Part shown: positions 44,170-52,644 of the stretch, one piece after another
Numbering within the stretch: position 1 is the stretch's first letter
Layout: each line of letters begins with the position of its first letter
Source: Bradyrhizobium sp. AT1
GTDB taxonomy: Bacteria > Pseudomonadota > Alphaproteobacteria > Rhizobiales > Xanthobacteraceae
Reading direction: 5' to 3'
DNA length: 64,000 bases
Assembly: GCF_001590795.1 (NCBI RefSeq)
Contig: NZ_JXDL01000001.1
Location: 5,521,680 to 5,585,679 of the forward strand
Translations under genes and position numbers: made by a program
Notes under the pieces: generated by a model
What the model was told of the DNA's origin: nothing
Seen by the model: only the letters and a program-made list of their open reading frames with translations
Database searches by the model: none

Positions 44170-44490
44170 TGCACCCTTTCCCTCGCTGCGCGGCTGCCGT
44201 CCTGGCGCCCTTGCGGCGATTGCTAAGCCTTCAAAAACCCGTGCCGCCAGAATCCCTTAAGGCTCGCCGGGCGCGTGACTGACGCCCGAACGTTTACGCC
44301 GGTACATGAGGACTCTTGGGATCAGAACCGCTGCACGAGATGTCGTATCTGACAATCCAAACGCTACAATATGGCGTGACTCCCGCGCAAGAGTCCGCCG
44401 ACTCGCTTCCACATGTTCCGTACTGAAAACCCGCGAAATCGGCACCGCAAGACTACGGATTCAGCGTTTCCCGAGGCTTTCCGGGCGGCA

Positions 44491-44518
44491 TTGACACCCG
44501 TTCTACCCGGCATAAGAT
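44491..44518 (+). promoter_or_regulatory. Strong sigma-70-like promoter for argD
   Basis: TTGACA (44491-44496) and TAAGAT (44513-44518) are separated by 16 bases. A start point about 7 bases downstream would fall at 44524-44527, exactly where the perfect hairpin begins. Confidence 0.55.
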
Positions 44519-44525
44519 GGTGTCA

Positions 44526-44559
44526 CGTGCCGCCCTTAAAAGGCGGCACGTTTCGTTTT
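44526..44559 (+). other. Perfect 9-bp hairpin at the predicted argD transcript start (leader structure or terminator)
   Basis: CGTGCCGCC and GGCGGCACG form a perfect 9-base stem with a 7-base loop (CTTAAAA), followed by TTTCGTTTT. If transcription starts at about 44525, the hairpin is the first thing in the RNA. It could be a stabilising 5' cap structure, an attenuator, or a terminator yielding a tiny RNA. Confidence 0.55.
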
Positions 44560-44624
44560 CCGGGCCGGTCTGGTGCGTTGCGCAATGCACGCGTCACACC
44601 GTCCGCAACATTCAAGTGACCGTC

Positions 44625-45833
44625 ATGACTAACAGCGCAGCGCCGCATTTGCTCCCCGTTTTCGCCAGGGCCGACCTCGGTTTCGAACGCGGCGAAGGCT
44701 GCTGGCTGATCGCGACCAATGGCGATCGCTATCTCGATTTCACCTCCGGCGTCGCCGTCAATGCGCTCGGCCATTGCCACCCGCATCTGATCAAGGCGTT
44801 GCAGGAGCAAGCGACGAAGCTCTGGCACATGTCGAACCTGTTCCAGAGCCCGGACGGCGAGAAGCTCGCCGTGCGCCTGTGCAATGAGAGCTTCGCGGAC
44901 TTCGTGTTCTTCTGCAATTCCGGCGCCGAGGCGCTGGAGGGCGTGATCAAGCTGGTCCGCCATCATCACTTCTCCAAGGGGCATCCCGAGCGCTACCGCA
45001 TCATCACCTTCGAAGGCGCCTTCCATGGCCGCACGCTGGCAACGCTGGCTGCGACCGGCTCGGCGAAATATCTCGAAGGGTTCGGCCCGCCGATGGACGG
45101 CTTCGACCAGGTGCCGCACGGCGACATCGAGACCGTGAAGAAGGTGATCGGCCCGCACACCGCCGGCATCCTGATCGAGCCGATCCAGGGCGAGGGCGGC
45201 GTGCGCTCGGCGACCCCTGCCTTCCTCAAGGCGTTGCGCCAGCTCTGCGACGACAAGGGCCTGCTGCTGGCCTTCGACGAGGTGCAGACCGGCATGGGCC
45301 GCAGCGGCGATCTGTTCGCTTACAGGCGCACCGGCGTCACGCCCGACGTGATGTCGCTGGCGAAGGCGCTCGGCGGCGGCTTCCCGATCGGCGCGGTGCT
45401 GGCGACCGCGGAAGCGGCTTCCGGCATGGGCCCCGGCTCGCACGGTTCGACCTTCGGCGGCAACCCGCTGGCGATCTCGGCGGCCAACGCGGTGCTCGAC
45501 GTCATGCTCAAGCCCGGCTTCTTCGACCACGTGCAGAAGATGTCGCTGCTGCTCAAGCAGAAGCTCGCCTCGGTGATCGACCGCCATCCCGATGTCGTCA
45601 GCGAAGTGCGCGGCGAGGGCCTCCTGATCGGCATCAAGGCCGTGGTGCCCTCGGGCGATCTCGTGGCGGCCTTGCGCAGCGAAAAACTGCTCACCGTCGG
45701 CGCGGGCGACAACGTCGTGCGCTTCCTGCCGCCTTTGATCGTCACCGAAGCCGAGATCGAGGACAGCGTCGTCAGGCTCGAGCGTGCCTGCGCTGCGATC
45801 TCGTCCAGTCAGACCAAGCGGGCGGCAAGCTGA
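44625..45833 (+). CDS. argD: Acetylornithine aminotransferase ArgD
   Basis: The 402-residue PLP enzyme has CNSGAEALEGVIKLVR, the strand DEVQTGMGRSG, PLP lysine in SLAKALGGGFPIGAVLA and the GSHGSTFGGNPLA loop. It transaminates N-acetylglutamate semialdehyde to N-acetylornithine. The ATG was chosen with the leader of about 100 bases; a GTG 9 bases upstream is possible. It forms an operon with argF and probably hslO. Confidence 0.93.
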   Translation: MTNSAAPHLLPVFARADLGFERGEGCWLIATNGDRYLDFTSGVAVNALGHCHPHLIKALQEQATKLWHMSNLFQSPDGEKLAVRLCNESFADFVFFCNSGAEALEGVIKLVRHHHFSKGHPERYRIITFEGAFHGRTLATLAATGSAKYLEGFGPPMDGFDQVPHGDIETVKKVIGPHTAGILIEPIQGEGGVRSATPAFLKALRQLCDDKGLLLAFDEVQTGMGRSGDLFAYRRTGVTPDVMSLAKALGGGFPIGAVLATAEAASGMGPGSHGSTFGGNPLAISAANAVLDVMLKPGFFDHVQKMSLLLKQKLASVIDRHPDVVSEVRGEGLLIGIKAVVPSGDLVAALRSEKLLTVGAGDNVVRFLPPLIVTEAEIEDSVVRLERACAAISSSQTKRAAS

Positions 45834-46768
45834 TGAGCAAGTCCCCCAACAAAACTCCGAAGCACTTTCTCGACATCAACGAGCTCCCCTTGTCGGAGCT
45901 CAAGCGCATGCTCGCGGCGTCAAGCGCCATGAAGGCGAAGCAGAAGGCGCAGCAGCCGGTCAGGCCGCTCGAAGGCAAGACGCTGGCGATGATTTTCGAG
46001 CGCCCCTCGACGCGGACGCGGGTGTCGTTCGACGTCGCCATGCGCCAGCTCGGCGGCGAGCCCATCATGCTCACCGGTGCCGAGATGCAGCTCGGTCGCG
46101 GCGAGACCATCGCCGACACCGCGCGCGTGCTGTCGCGCTATGTCGACGCCATCATGATCCGTATCCTCAATCACGAGGCGCTGCTGGAGCTTGCGGCCAA
46201 CGCCACCGTGCCTGTCATCAACGGTCTGACGCGGCGCTCGCATCCCTGCCAGGTGATGGCTGACCTCATGACCTTCGAGGAGCACCGCGGCTCGATCGAG
46301 GGCAAGACGGTGGCCTGGACCGGCGACGACAACAACGTGCTGGCGTCCTGGGCGCATGCCGCCGAGCGCTTCAAGTTCCAGCTCAACGTCGCGACGCCGC
46401 CCGAGCTTGCACCGAAAAAGGCGATGCGCGACTTCATCAAGACATCAGGCGCATCGATCATGCTCGGCACCGATCCGGAAGCCGCTGTGAAGGGCGCCGA
46501 TTGTGTCGTCACCGACACCTGGGTGTCGATGGGCGACAAGGAGGGCGAGCATCGCCACAACGTGCTGAAGCCCTATCAGGTCAACGGCAAGCTGATGTCG
46601 CTGGCCAAGCCCGATGCGCTGTTCATGCACTGCCTGCCTGCCCATCGCGGCGAGGAGGTCACCGATGAAGTGATCGACGGCCCGCAATCGGTGGTGTTCG
46701 ACGAGGCCGAAAACCGCCTGCACGCGCAGAAGGGCATTCTGGCCTGGTGCTTCGACGCGGTGAAGTAG
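45833..46768 (+). CDS. argF: Ornithine carbamoyltransferase ArgF
   Basis: The 311-residue enzyme has the carbamoyl-phosphate motif FERPSTRTRVSFD, the HPCQVMAD motif and the ornithine loop HCLPAHRGEEV. Its ATG shares one base with the argD stop (TGATG). It makes citrulline from ornithine. Confidence 0.95.
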   Translation: MSKSPNKTPKHFLDINELPLSELKRMLAASSAMKAKQKAQQPVRPLEGKTLAMIFERPSTRTRVSFDVAMRQLGGEPIMLTGAEMQLGRGETIADTARVLSRYVDAIMIRILNHEALLELAANATVPVINGLTRRSHPCQVMADLMTFEEHRGSIEGKTVAWTGDDNNVLASWAHAAERFKFQLNVATPPELAPKKAMRDFIKTSGASIMLGTDPEAAVKGADCVVTDTWVSMGDKEGEHRHNVLKPYQVNGKLMSLAKPDALFMHCLPAHRGEEVTDEVIDGPQSVVFDEAENRLHAQKGILAWCFDAVK

Positions 46769-46774
46769 CCTCTT

Positions 46775-46858
46775 GTAGCCCGGATGGAGCGCAGCGAAAT
46801 CCGGGTTCTCAACGCGCGGAAAGATCTCCCGGATTGCGCTGCGCTCCATCCGGGCTAC
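46775..46858. repeat. Dispersed palindromic repeat (family B)
   Basis: GTAGCCCGGATGGAGCGCAG at the left and CTGCGCTCCATCCGGGCTAC form a near-perfect long hairpin between argF and hslO. Other copies are at 48024-48113 and 55214-55298. Confidence 0.9.
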
Positions 46859-46931
46859 GCGAGCCGTCGTTCCGTGAGGAATGCGGGCATGCCTCTTCCA
46901 ATTTGCATCGACCGACCCCAGATAATGCGCC

Positions 46932-47948
46932 ATGGTTTCCCAATCCCCTAACATGAAAGCCGGGCCCGAAGGCCCGGTTCGCGCGCCATCCGCGGTTCCG
47001 ATCGACGATGCCGTGCTGCCCTATGAGGTCGACGCGCTCGACGTGCGCGGCCGCCTGGTGCGGCTTGGTCCGGCGCTCGACGACATTCTCACCAAGCACG
47101 ATTATCCCGCGCCGGTCGGCAAGCTGCTCGGCGAGGCCATCGTGCTGACGACGCTGCTCGGCTCGGCGCTGAAATTCGAGGGCCGCTTCATCCTGCAGGC
47201 CCAGACCGACGGCCCGGTGTCGTTCCTGGTGGTGGACTATCAGGCGCCGGATCGCCTGCGCGCCTATGCGCGCTTCGATGCTGCGCGCCTTGGCGAGGCA
47301 AAAGACTCCGGCACGCTGCTCGGCCGCGGCCATCTCGCCATGACCATCGACCAGGGGCCCGACATGAGCCGCTACCAGGGCTTGGTCGCGCTCGACGGCG
47401 GCAGCCTGGAAGACGCCGCCCACGAATATTTCCTGCGCTCCGAGCAGATCCCCACCAAGGTGCGTCTCGCGGTCGGCGAGGAGTGGCGCTCGAATGACGG
47501 CGGTAAGCATCGCTGGCGCGCCGGCGGCATGCTGATGCAGTTTCTGCCGAAGGCGCCGGAGCGCGCGCGGCAGGCTGATCTGCATCCCGGCGATGCGCCA
47601 GACGGCGTCGAGGTGCACGCTGTCGCGGAGGACGACGCCTGGGTCGAGGCGCGCTCGCTGATCGAGACGGTCGAAGACGTCGAACTGATCGATCCCGAGC
47701 TCTCCGGCGAGCGGCTGCTGTTCCGCCTGTTCCACGAGCGCGGCGTGCGCGTGTTCAATCCGATGGTGCTCAAGGCGCAGTGCTCCTGCTCGCGCGACGC
47801 GGTTGCCGCGATGCTCAAGAGCTTCTCGCCCGACGACCGCGCCGCGATGGTCAAGGACGAGAAGGTGGTCGTGACCTGCGAATTCTGCTCGTCGGTGTAC
47901 CAGTTCACGCCGCATGAGGCGGGCGTAGAAGACGCGTCGGGCTCGTAG
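46932..47948 (+). CDS. hslO: Redox-regulated chaperone Hsp33 (HslO)
   Basis: The 338-residue protein has the Hsp33 fold (FILQAQTDGPVSFLVVDYQ) and the zinc-switch cysteines CSC and CEFC in QCSCSRDAV and TCEFCSSVYQF. It holds unfolded proteins during oxidative stress. It follows argF after a repeat, the same order seen in many related genomes as far as I recall. Confidence 0.93.
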   Translation: MVSQSPNMKAGPEGPVRAPSAVPIDDAVLPYEVDALDVRGRLVRLGPALDDILTKHDYPAPVGKLLGEAIVLTTLLGSALKFEGRFILQAQTDGPVSFLVVDYQAPDRLRAYARFDAARLGEAKDSGTLLGRGHLAMTIDQGPDMSRYQGLVALDGGSLEDAAHEYFLRSEQIPTKVRLAVGEEWRSNDGGKHRWRAGGMLMQFLPKAPERARQADLHPGDAPDGVEVHAVAEDDAWVEARSLIETVEDVELIDPELSGERLLFRLFHERGVRVFNPMVLKAQCSCSRDAVAAMLKSFSPDDRAAMVKDEKVVVTCEFCSSVYQFTPHEAGVEDASGS

Positions 47949-48023
47949 GCATAGGGGGCAAAGGCGCACTTGCGCCGTGCCCACGATCTCTCTGATGACG
48001 GCAAAAGACGGGGCACTGCTTTC

Positions 48024-48113
48024 GTAGCCCGGATGGAGCGTCAGCGTAATCCGGGGCCGCCCGCCCGGCATCTCGGGCCGTCCCGGATTGCGCTGCGCTC
48101 CATCCGGGCTACG
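48024..48113. repeat. Dispersed palindromic repeat (family B)
   Basis: GTAGCCCGGATGGAGCGTCAG faces CTGCGCTCCATCCGGGCTACG, as in the copies at 46775 and 55214. Confidence 0.9.
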
Positions 48114-48139
48114 GCACCTGGCCTGTGTCGGCCTCTGTC

Positions 48140-48790
48140 AATCCATCTCGCCAAAAATATTCCACTTTACCGAAATTCGGTTTCGGCGTATGTATCGCCC
48201 ATCCCGGCTCACCAAGAGGGGCGATCTCGAGGTCGTCTTGATCGCGAGCCGGGCTTGCGGTGGACGCGGCAGCGTCGGCACGAAGGGTGCGGGCAGGGCG
48301 GGTAGTCCCTGTGAGTCCGTAACCGCGTGCGGACGACGGCGCTGCTAGGCTTCGTCTCGCCTGTAAGTTTCCGGCTTCGTCGACAGGGCCGGGAATACTG
48401 CGGCGAAATGGCGGGCCGTGCGTACGGCAAAACCGTGTGGTCCTGGCCGTCGTTGCTACGGTCAAGCCGGATCGAAGATGTGCGCGAGCCCAACCGGGTG
48501 GACGGCATCATCCAATTCGAACGGCGAGGGAGGCCAAAGGAAAGTTCGGCTCCCGGGAGATCACGGCATAAGCCGTCCAACCATCGCGCAGGGAAGGCCG
48601 AGTGATCGGCGACACCTGTATGCTGCTGTGCGGTTTTCTGCGTGCGCTTTTCGCGCAGCGGACCGCGGGTGCCTGTCGGCACCCGGCCTTCCCTGTGCCC
48701 TCTTGGATTTGAGGGTGTGGAGAGATCAAGCAAAGCTCGGGCGAAACGCGCCGCGAGGCCGCAAAGCCATGTCTGCAAGCTGCCTGCCAC
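48140..48790 (+). other. Structured non-coding element of unknown function
   Basis: The stretch is rich in complementary blocks. A perfect 10-base pair GGGAAGGCCG (48591-48600) / CGGCCTTCCC (48684-48693) encloses a compact domain with hairpins TGCGC-TTTTC-GCGCA and GGGTGCC-TGTC-GGCACCC. Open frames covering it are Arg/Gly/Ser-rich and implausible. I recall similar sequences annotated as hypothetical proteins in Bradyrhizobium, but could not check. It may be an RNA gene or a mobile-element remnant. Confidence 0.4.
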
Positions 48791-48801
48791 AAGCTCGATC
48801 T

Positions 48802-48892
48802 CGTAGGGTGGCCAAAGGCGCTCTCGCGCCGCCCACGATTTCTCCCGGTCGCGAAAGATACGTGGGCACGCTTCGCTTTGCCCACCCTACGA
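48802..48892. repeat. Dispersed palindromic repeat (family A)
   Basis: CGTAGGGTGGCCAAAGGCG faces CGCTTTGCCCACCCTACGA just before the 3' end of apaG. Confidence 0.85.
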
Positions 48893-48910
48893 CATCGAGA
48901 CCGACCGCCC

Positions 48911-49303
48911 CTAATTCAACACCCGCTTGCTGTCCGGGCTGTCCAGGGAAAACGCCGGCACGTCGATCTCGAAGCGCTCGCCGCTTTCGGTGACCATCTG
49001 GTAGCGGCCGGTCATGAAGCCGGAGGCGGTCGAGAGCGGCACGCCGGAGGTGTATTCGAAGCGTTCGCCGGGGGCCAGGATCGGCTGCTCGCCGACCACG
49101 CCCTCGCCCTTCACCTCCTGCTGGCGGCCAGAGGCATCGGTGATGATCCAGTGCCGGGTCTTGAGCTGCACGGTCTCCTCACCGGAATTGGTGATGACGA
49201 TGGTGTAGGACCAGAAGTAGCGGGAACGGTCGGCCGACGACTGTTCCGGAACAAAGTTCGGCTCGACGGTCACTTCGATGTGGCGGGTCACGGCGCGGTA
49301 CAT
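48911..49303 (-). CDS. apaG: ApaG domain protein
   Basis: The 130-residue protein has the ApaG beta-sandwich (VTVEPNFVPEQSS, YFWSYTIVITNSG, LKTRHWIITDASG, GEGVVGEQPILAPGERFEY). ApaG is linked to Co/Mg tolerance and diadenosine polyphosphate phenotypes, with an unclear mechanism. The ATG at 49303 gives the family-typical start MYRAVTRHI. Confidence 0.92.
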   Translation of the reverse strand: MYRAVTRHIEVTVEPNFVPEQSSADRSRYFWSYTIVITNSGEETVQLKTRHWIITDASGRQQEVKGEGVVGEQPILAPGERFEYTSGVPLSTASGFMTGRYQMVTESGERFEIDVPAFSLDSPDSKRVLN

Positions 49304-49482
49304 GGTTGCTACCATACCGAAATCCGGCTCCGGAACCAAACGCCGCGGGCGGCTTTGGCGACATCGTCCCGCCAGAATTCAAAGGGAATGACACCCCGAA
49401 GGTCCGGCCGCTTTGCGAGATGGCGAGCGGACCGGTACACTCCTTGACACGTCGCGATTTGCGGAAGGGTTTTTGGCCCCCG

Positions 49483-50739
49483 ATGACCATTGCCGACCAA
49501 GTGACGGGACAGACGATCGCGGGAACCGCGGGGGCCAAACCCGCAGGGAGCAAGCCCCGCGCCGCCGCGCCGGCCATCACGCTGCCCGCCATCGGCGAGC
49601 GCGAGCTTCGGCTCGACCTGTTCCGCGGCCTCGCGCTGTGGCTGATCTTCATCGACCATCTGCCGGCCAGTCTGTTGACGTGGTTCACGATCCGCAATTA
49701 CGGTTTCAGCGACGCCACCGAGATCTTCATCTTCATCTCCGGCTACACCGCCGCCTTCGTCTACGGAAGAGCGATGTTGGAGAGTGGCGTCCTCATCGCC
49801 ACCGCGCGGATCCTGCGCCGGGTCTGGCAGATCTACGTCGCCCACGTCTTCCTGTTCACGATCTTCCTCGCCGAGATCTCCTATGTCGCGACCCGGTTCG
49901 AGAACCCGCTCTACACCGAGGAAATGGGCATTCTGGATTTCCTCAAGCAGCCCGACATCACCATCGTGCAGGCGCTGCTGCTGCGCTTCCGTCCCGTCAA
50001 CATGGACGTGCTGCCGCTCTACATCGTGCTGATGCTGGCGCTGCCGCTGATCCTGTGGTCGATGAAATGGCGCCCCGACGTCACGCTCGGCCTCTCGGTC
50101 GTGCTCTACGCGGTCACCTGGGAATACGACCTCTACCTGTCGGCCTATCCGAACGGCTTCTGGGCCTTCAATCCCTTCGCCTGGCAATTGCTGTTCGTGT
50201 TCGGTGCATGGTGCGCGCTCGGAGGTGCGCGACGGATGTCGCGCATCCTGGCCTCGCCCGTGACGATGTGGATATCGATCGCCTATCTCGCGGCGGCGTT
50301 CTGCGTGACGCTGACATGGTACGTGCCGCAGCTCTCCCACTTCATGCCGAAACGGCTCGAGCAGTGGATGTATCCGATCGACAAGACCGATCTCGACGTG
50401 CTGCGCTTCACGCATTTCCTGGCGCTGGCCGCGCTCACCGTGCGCTTCCTGCCCCGGGATTGGCCGGGCTTGAAATCGCGCTGGCTGCGACCATTGATTC
50501 TATGTGGCCAGCATTCCCTCGAGATCTTCTGTCTCGGTGTCTTCCTGGCCTTCGCCGGCCATTTCATTCTCGCCGAAGTGTCCGGCGGCGCGGCCATGCA
50601 TGCGCTGATTAGTCTCTCCGGGGTCCTGATCATGTGGGGCGTGGCCTGGGTGATTTCGTGGTACAAGCGCGTGGCTGACAAGAGCGGTGCGAAGACCAAA
50701 AACGCCGTCGGCAACGCCGATTTGGCGGGAGGGGGCTGA
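49483..50739 (+). CDS. opgC: OpgC family membrane acyltransferase (glucan modification)
   Basis: The 418-residue protein has about ten membrane helices and the OpgC hallmark ERELRLDLFRGLALWLIFIDHL, together with SGYTAAFVYGRA. OpgC proteins succinylate osmoregulated periplasmic glucans (shown in Rhodobacter sphaeroides). The ATG MTIADQV is used. The stop overlaps the next ATG (TGATG), so it is coupled to two SGNH-family genes, which could act with it in acyl transfer across the inner membrane. Confidence 0.9.
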   Translation: MTIADQVTGQTIAGTAGAKPAGSKPRAAAPAITLPAIGERELRLDLFRGLALWLIFIDHLPASLLTWFTIRNYGFSDATEIFIFISGYTAAFVYGRAMLESGVLIATARILRRVWQIYVAHVFLFTIFLAEISYVATRFENPLYTEEMGILDFLKQPDITIVQALLLRFRPVNMDVLPLYIVLMLALPLILWSMKWRPDVTLGLSVVLYAVTWEYDLYLSAYPNGFWAFNPFAWQLLFVFGAWCALGGARRMSRILASPVTMWISIAYLAAAFCVTLTWYVPQLSHFMPKRLEQWMYPIDKTDLDVLRFTHFLALAALTVRFLPRDWPGLKSRWLRPLILCGQHSLEIFCLGVFLAFAGHFILAEVSGGAAMHALISLSGVLIMWGVAWVISWYKRVADKSGAKTKNAVGNADLAGGG

Positions 50740-51515
50740 TGAAGGCGAAGGTTCTCCTGAGCCTGGTCCTGCTATGCGGTAGCCTCGCCGCGCCTGTGGC
50801 GCGCGCGGGCGATGCCGCGCCTGCGCCTGCCGTCCCCGCGGCGTGCGAGCTGCCGTCTTATCTGCTGACCAGCGAAAGCCAGCTTCCCAAGGTGGCCGCG
50901 GCCGTCAAGGCCGGCAAACCCCTCGACATTCTCGTCATCGGCAGCCGCTCGACCACGATTCCGTCGTCGGAGAGCAGCTCCTATCCGGCGCGCATGGAGG
51001 CGATCCTCAAGGAGAAGCTGCCGGCGTCCGAGGTGGTGCACGTCTCCGTAGAAATACAGAGCAAGCGAACGGCAGAGGAGGCCGCCTCCACCTTCGTTAA
51101 GCTGATAGAAGCAAAAACGCCTACTTTGGTGATCTGGCAGACCGGGACGGTGGACGCCATCCGATCCATCGATCCCGACGAATTTCGCGGCGCCGTGACC
51201 GAAGGGGTTGTTGCGTTGCAAAAGGCAGGGGCTGACGTCGTCTTGATGAATTTGCAGTACAGCCCGCGCACCGAAACCATGATCTCGGCGCAGCCTTTTC
51301 TCGATAATATGCGCGTAGTGGCGCAGGAGCATGATATTCCGCTGTTCGATCGTTTTGCGATCATGCGGCAGTGGAATGATCAGGGTCAGTTCGACCTGTT
51401 CAGCCCGTCCCGCGGGCCCGAACTGGCGAAACAGGTCCATGATTGCCTTGGCCGGGCGTTGGCACAGTTCGTGATCGACGCTGCCCATCTGGAGCCGGCC
51501 CAGCAGCAAAATTGA
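50739..51515 (+). CDS. Secreted SGNH-fold protein lacking catalytic residues (pseudo-hydrolase)
   Basis: The 258-residue protein starts with a signal peptide (MKAKVLLSLVLLCGSLAAPV, cleaved near ARAG). Its fold parallels the next gene's product (ILVIGSRST, TLVIWQTGTVDAI, ADVVLMNLQYSP). The SGNH residues are missing: the block I Ser is R70 (GSRST), block II has VSVEI in place of NxGxxG, the block III Asn is Val (GTVD), and the block V DxxH is replaced by LFSPSRG. It is probably a binding or scaffold partner. Confidence 0.8.
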   Translation: MKAKVLLSLVLLCGSLAAPVARAGDAAPAPAVPAACELPSYLLTSESQLPKVAAAVKAGKPLDILVIGSRSTTIPSSESSSYPARMEAILKEKLPASEVVHVSVEIQSKRTAEEAASTFVKLIEAKTPTLVIWQTGTVDAIRSIDPDEFRGAVTEGVVALQKAGADVVLMNLQYSPRTETMISAQPFLDNMRVVAQEHDIPLFDRFAIMRQWNDQGQFDLFSPSRGPELAKQVHDCLGRALAQFVIDAAHLEPAQQQN

Positions 51516-51527
51516 GGTCTAGCGTTA

Positions 51528-52526
51528 ATGAGTTCTCTCCGCCCTTTTTGCCTGACGGCATGGTTGGCCGCACCTGCAGCCGCGATGCTGCTGTTGCTGG
51601 CGCCGGCCTCGCATGCGCAGGCGCCGGCCGCGCAGGCGACGCCCGCACCCGCGCAGTCGGTTGATCCCGCCCCCGCTTCGCCTTCCCAGACCACGGTCGC
51701 AGCAACGTCGCCCGAGCAGCGCGGCGTCACGGCGCGTGCCGTCGACAAGGTGAAGCAGGTCGCCAAGTCCGCCGCCGACATTTTCAGCCGCGTGCCCTGC
51801 CTGCCGCCCAAAGACGCGAACAAGGGTGGCTCGAAGGCGATGGGCACGCTCCCGCATGTTGCGGGCAAGCTCGTCGCGGGCAAGCCTGTCGTCATCGTCG
51901 CGTTCGGCTCGTCGTCGACCGCGGGCTTCGGCGCCAGCTCGCCGGAGTTCAACTATCCGAACCGGCTCGCCGCGCAGCTGCGCCGGCACTATCCGACCGC
52001 CGACATCACCGTCGTCAATGCCGGCGTCGGCGGCGAGGACGCGCCCGAGATGATGAAGCGCCTGCAGACGCAGGTGATCGACGTGCATCCGGATCTCGTG
52101 ATCTGGCAGGTCGGCACCAATGCCGTGCTGCGCAATCTCGATCCCGGCGAGACCGCAAAGCTGGTCGAGGACGGCATCAGCCGCATCCAGGCCGCAGGCG
52201 GTGCCGACATCGTGCTGGTCGATCCGCAATATTCGCCGGCCGTCAACCAGCGCAAGGAGAGCGCCGGCAAGATGGTGCACCTGCTCGGCAAGGTCGCCGA
52301 GCTGCGCCACGTCGGCATCTTCCCGCGCTTCGAGGTGATGCGCGACTGGCACGAGAACCAATCGATCCCGGTCGAGAGCTTCGTCATCGCCGACGGCCTG
52401 CACATGAACGATTGGGGCTACGCCTGCTTCGCCCAGCTGCTCGGCGACGACATCATCCGCTCGGTGGGGCAGATCAAGTTGGGCGTGAACGTGCCAGCGG
52501 ATGTGAGAACGTATCGGCCGATGTAG
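51528..52526 (+). CDS. Secreted SGNH/GDSL-family hydrolase or acyltransferase
   Basis: The 332-residue protein has a signal peptide (to about SHA at 30) and an Ala/Pro-rich linker, then an intact SGNH domain: S129 in FGSSSTAG, NAGVGGED, GTN at 196-198 and DGLHMND (D and H of block V). It is 12 bases after the pseudo-hydrolase gene. The gene order opgC, dead SGNH, live SGNH suggests acyl modification of a periplasmic glucan. Confidence 0.85.
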   Translation: MSSLRPFCLTAWLAAPAAAMLLLLAPASHAQAPAAQATPAPAQSVDPAPASPSQTTVAATSPEQRGVTARAVDKVKQVAKSAADIFSRVPCLPPKDANKGGSKAMGTLPHVAGKLVAGKPVVIVAFGSSSTAGFGASSPEFNYPNRLAAQLRRHYPTADITVVNAGVGGEDAPEMMKRLQTQVIDVHPDLVIWQVGTNAVLRNLDPGETAKLVEDGISRIQAAGGADIVLVDPQYSPAVNQRKESAGKMVHLLGKVAELRHVGIFPRFEVMRDWHENQSIPVESFVIADGLHMNDWGYACFAQLLGDDIIRSVGQIKLGVNVPADVRTYRPM

Positions 52527-52533
52527 GCGGCGC

Positions 52534-52629
52534 CGTAGGGTGGGCAAAGGCGCACAGCGCCGTGCCCACCATCGCTCGGTGATACGAAGGAAGAAGACGT
52601 GGGCACGCTTCGCTTTGCCCACCCTACGA
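52534..52629. repeat. Dispersed palindromic repeat (family A)
   Basis: CCGTAGGGTGGGCAAAGGCG faces CGCTTTGCCCACCCTACGAG between the convergent SGNH and metZ genes. Confidence 0.88.
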
Positions 52630-52644
52630 GACGCGGATGCGTAG

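Larger units (their letters stand above)
44170..44624. other. 455-base region between gcrA and argD holding the argD promoter
   Basis: The stretch has no credible gene. Its left part is the gcrA upstream region. Its right part holds a strong sigma-70-like promoter and a perfect hairpin, listed separately. Confidence 0.6.
47949..48910. other. 962-base gene-free region with repeats and a structured element
   Basis: Between hslO and apaG lie a family B repeat (48024-48113), a structured stretch (48140-48790) and a family A repeat (48802-48892). Open frames on both strands here look like shadows. Confidence 0.6.

Noticed and set aside
48024..48113. Family B palindrome considered as the hslO terminator
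   Set aside because: No T-run follows, and identical elements occur in unrelated contexts, so it is listed as a repeat only.
48209..48993. Overlapping open frames on both strands in the hslO-apaG gap
   Set aside because: Both have noise-like composition, overlap repeats and the strong hairpins; a structured element explains the region better.
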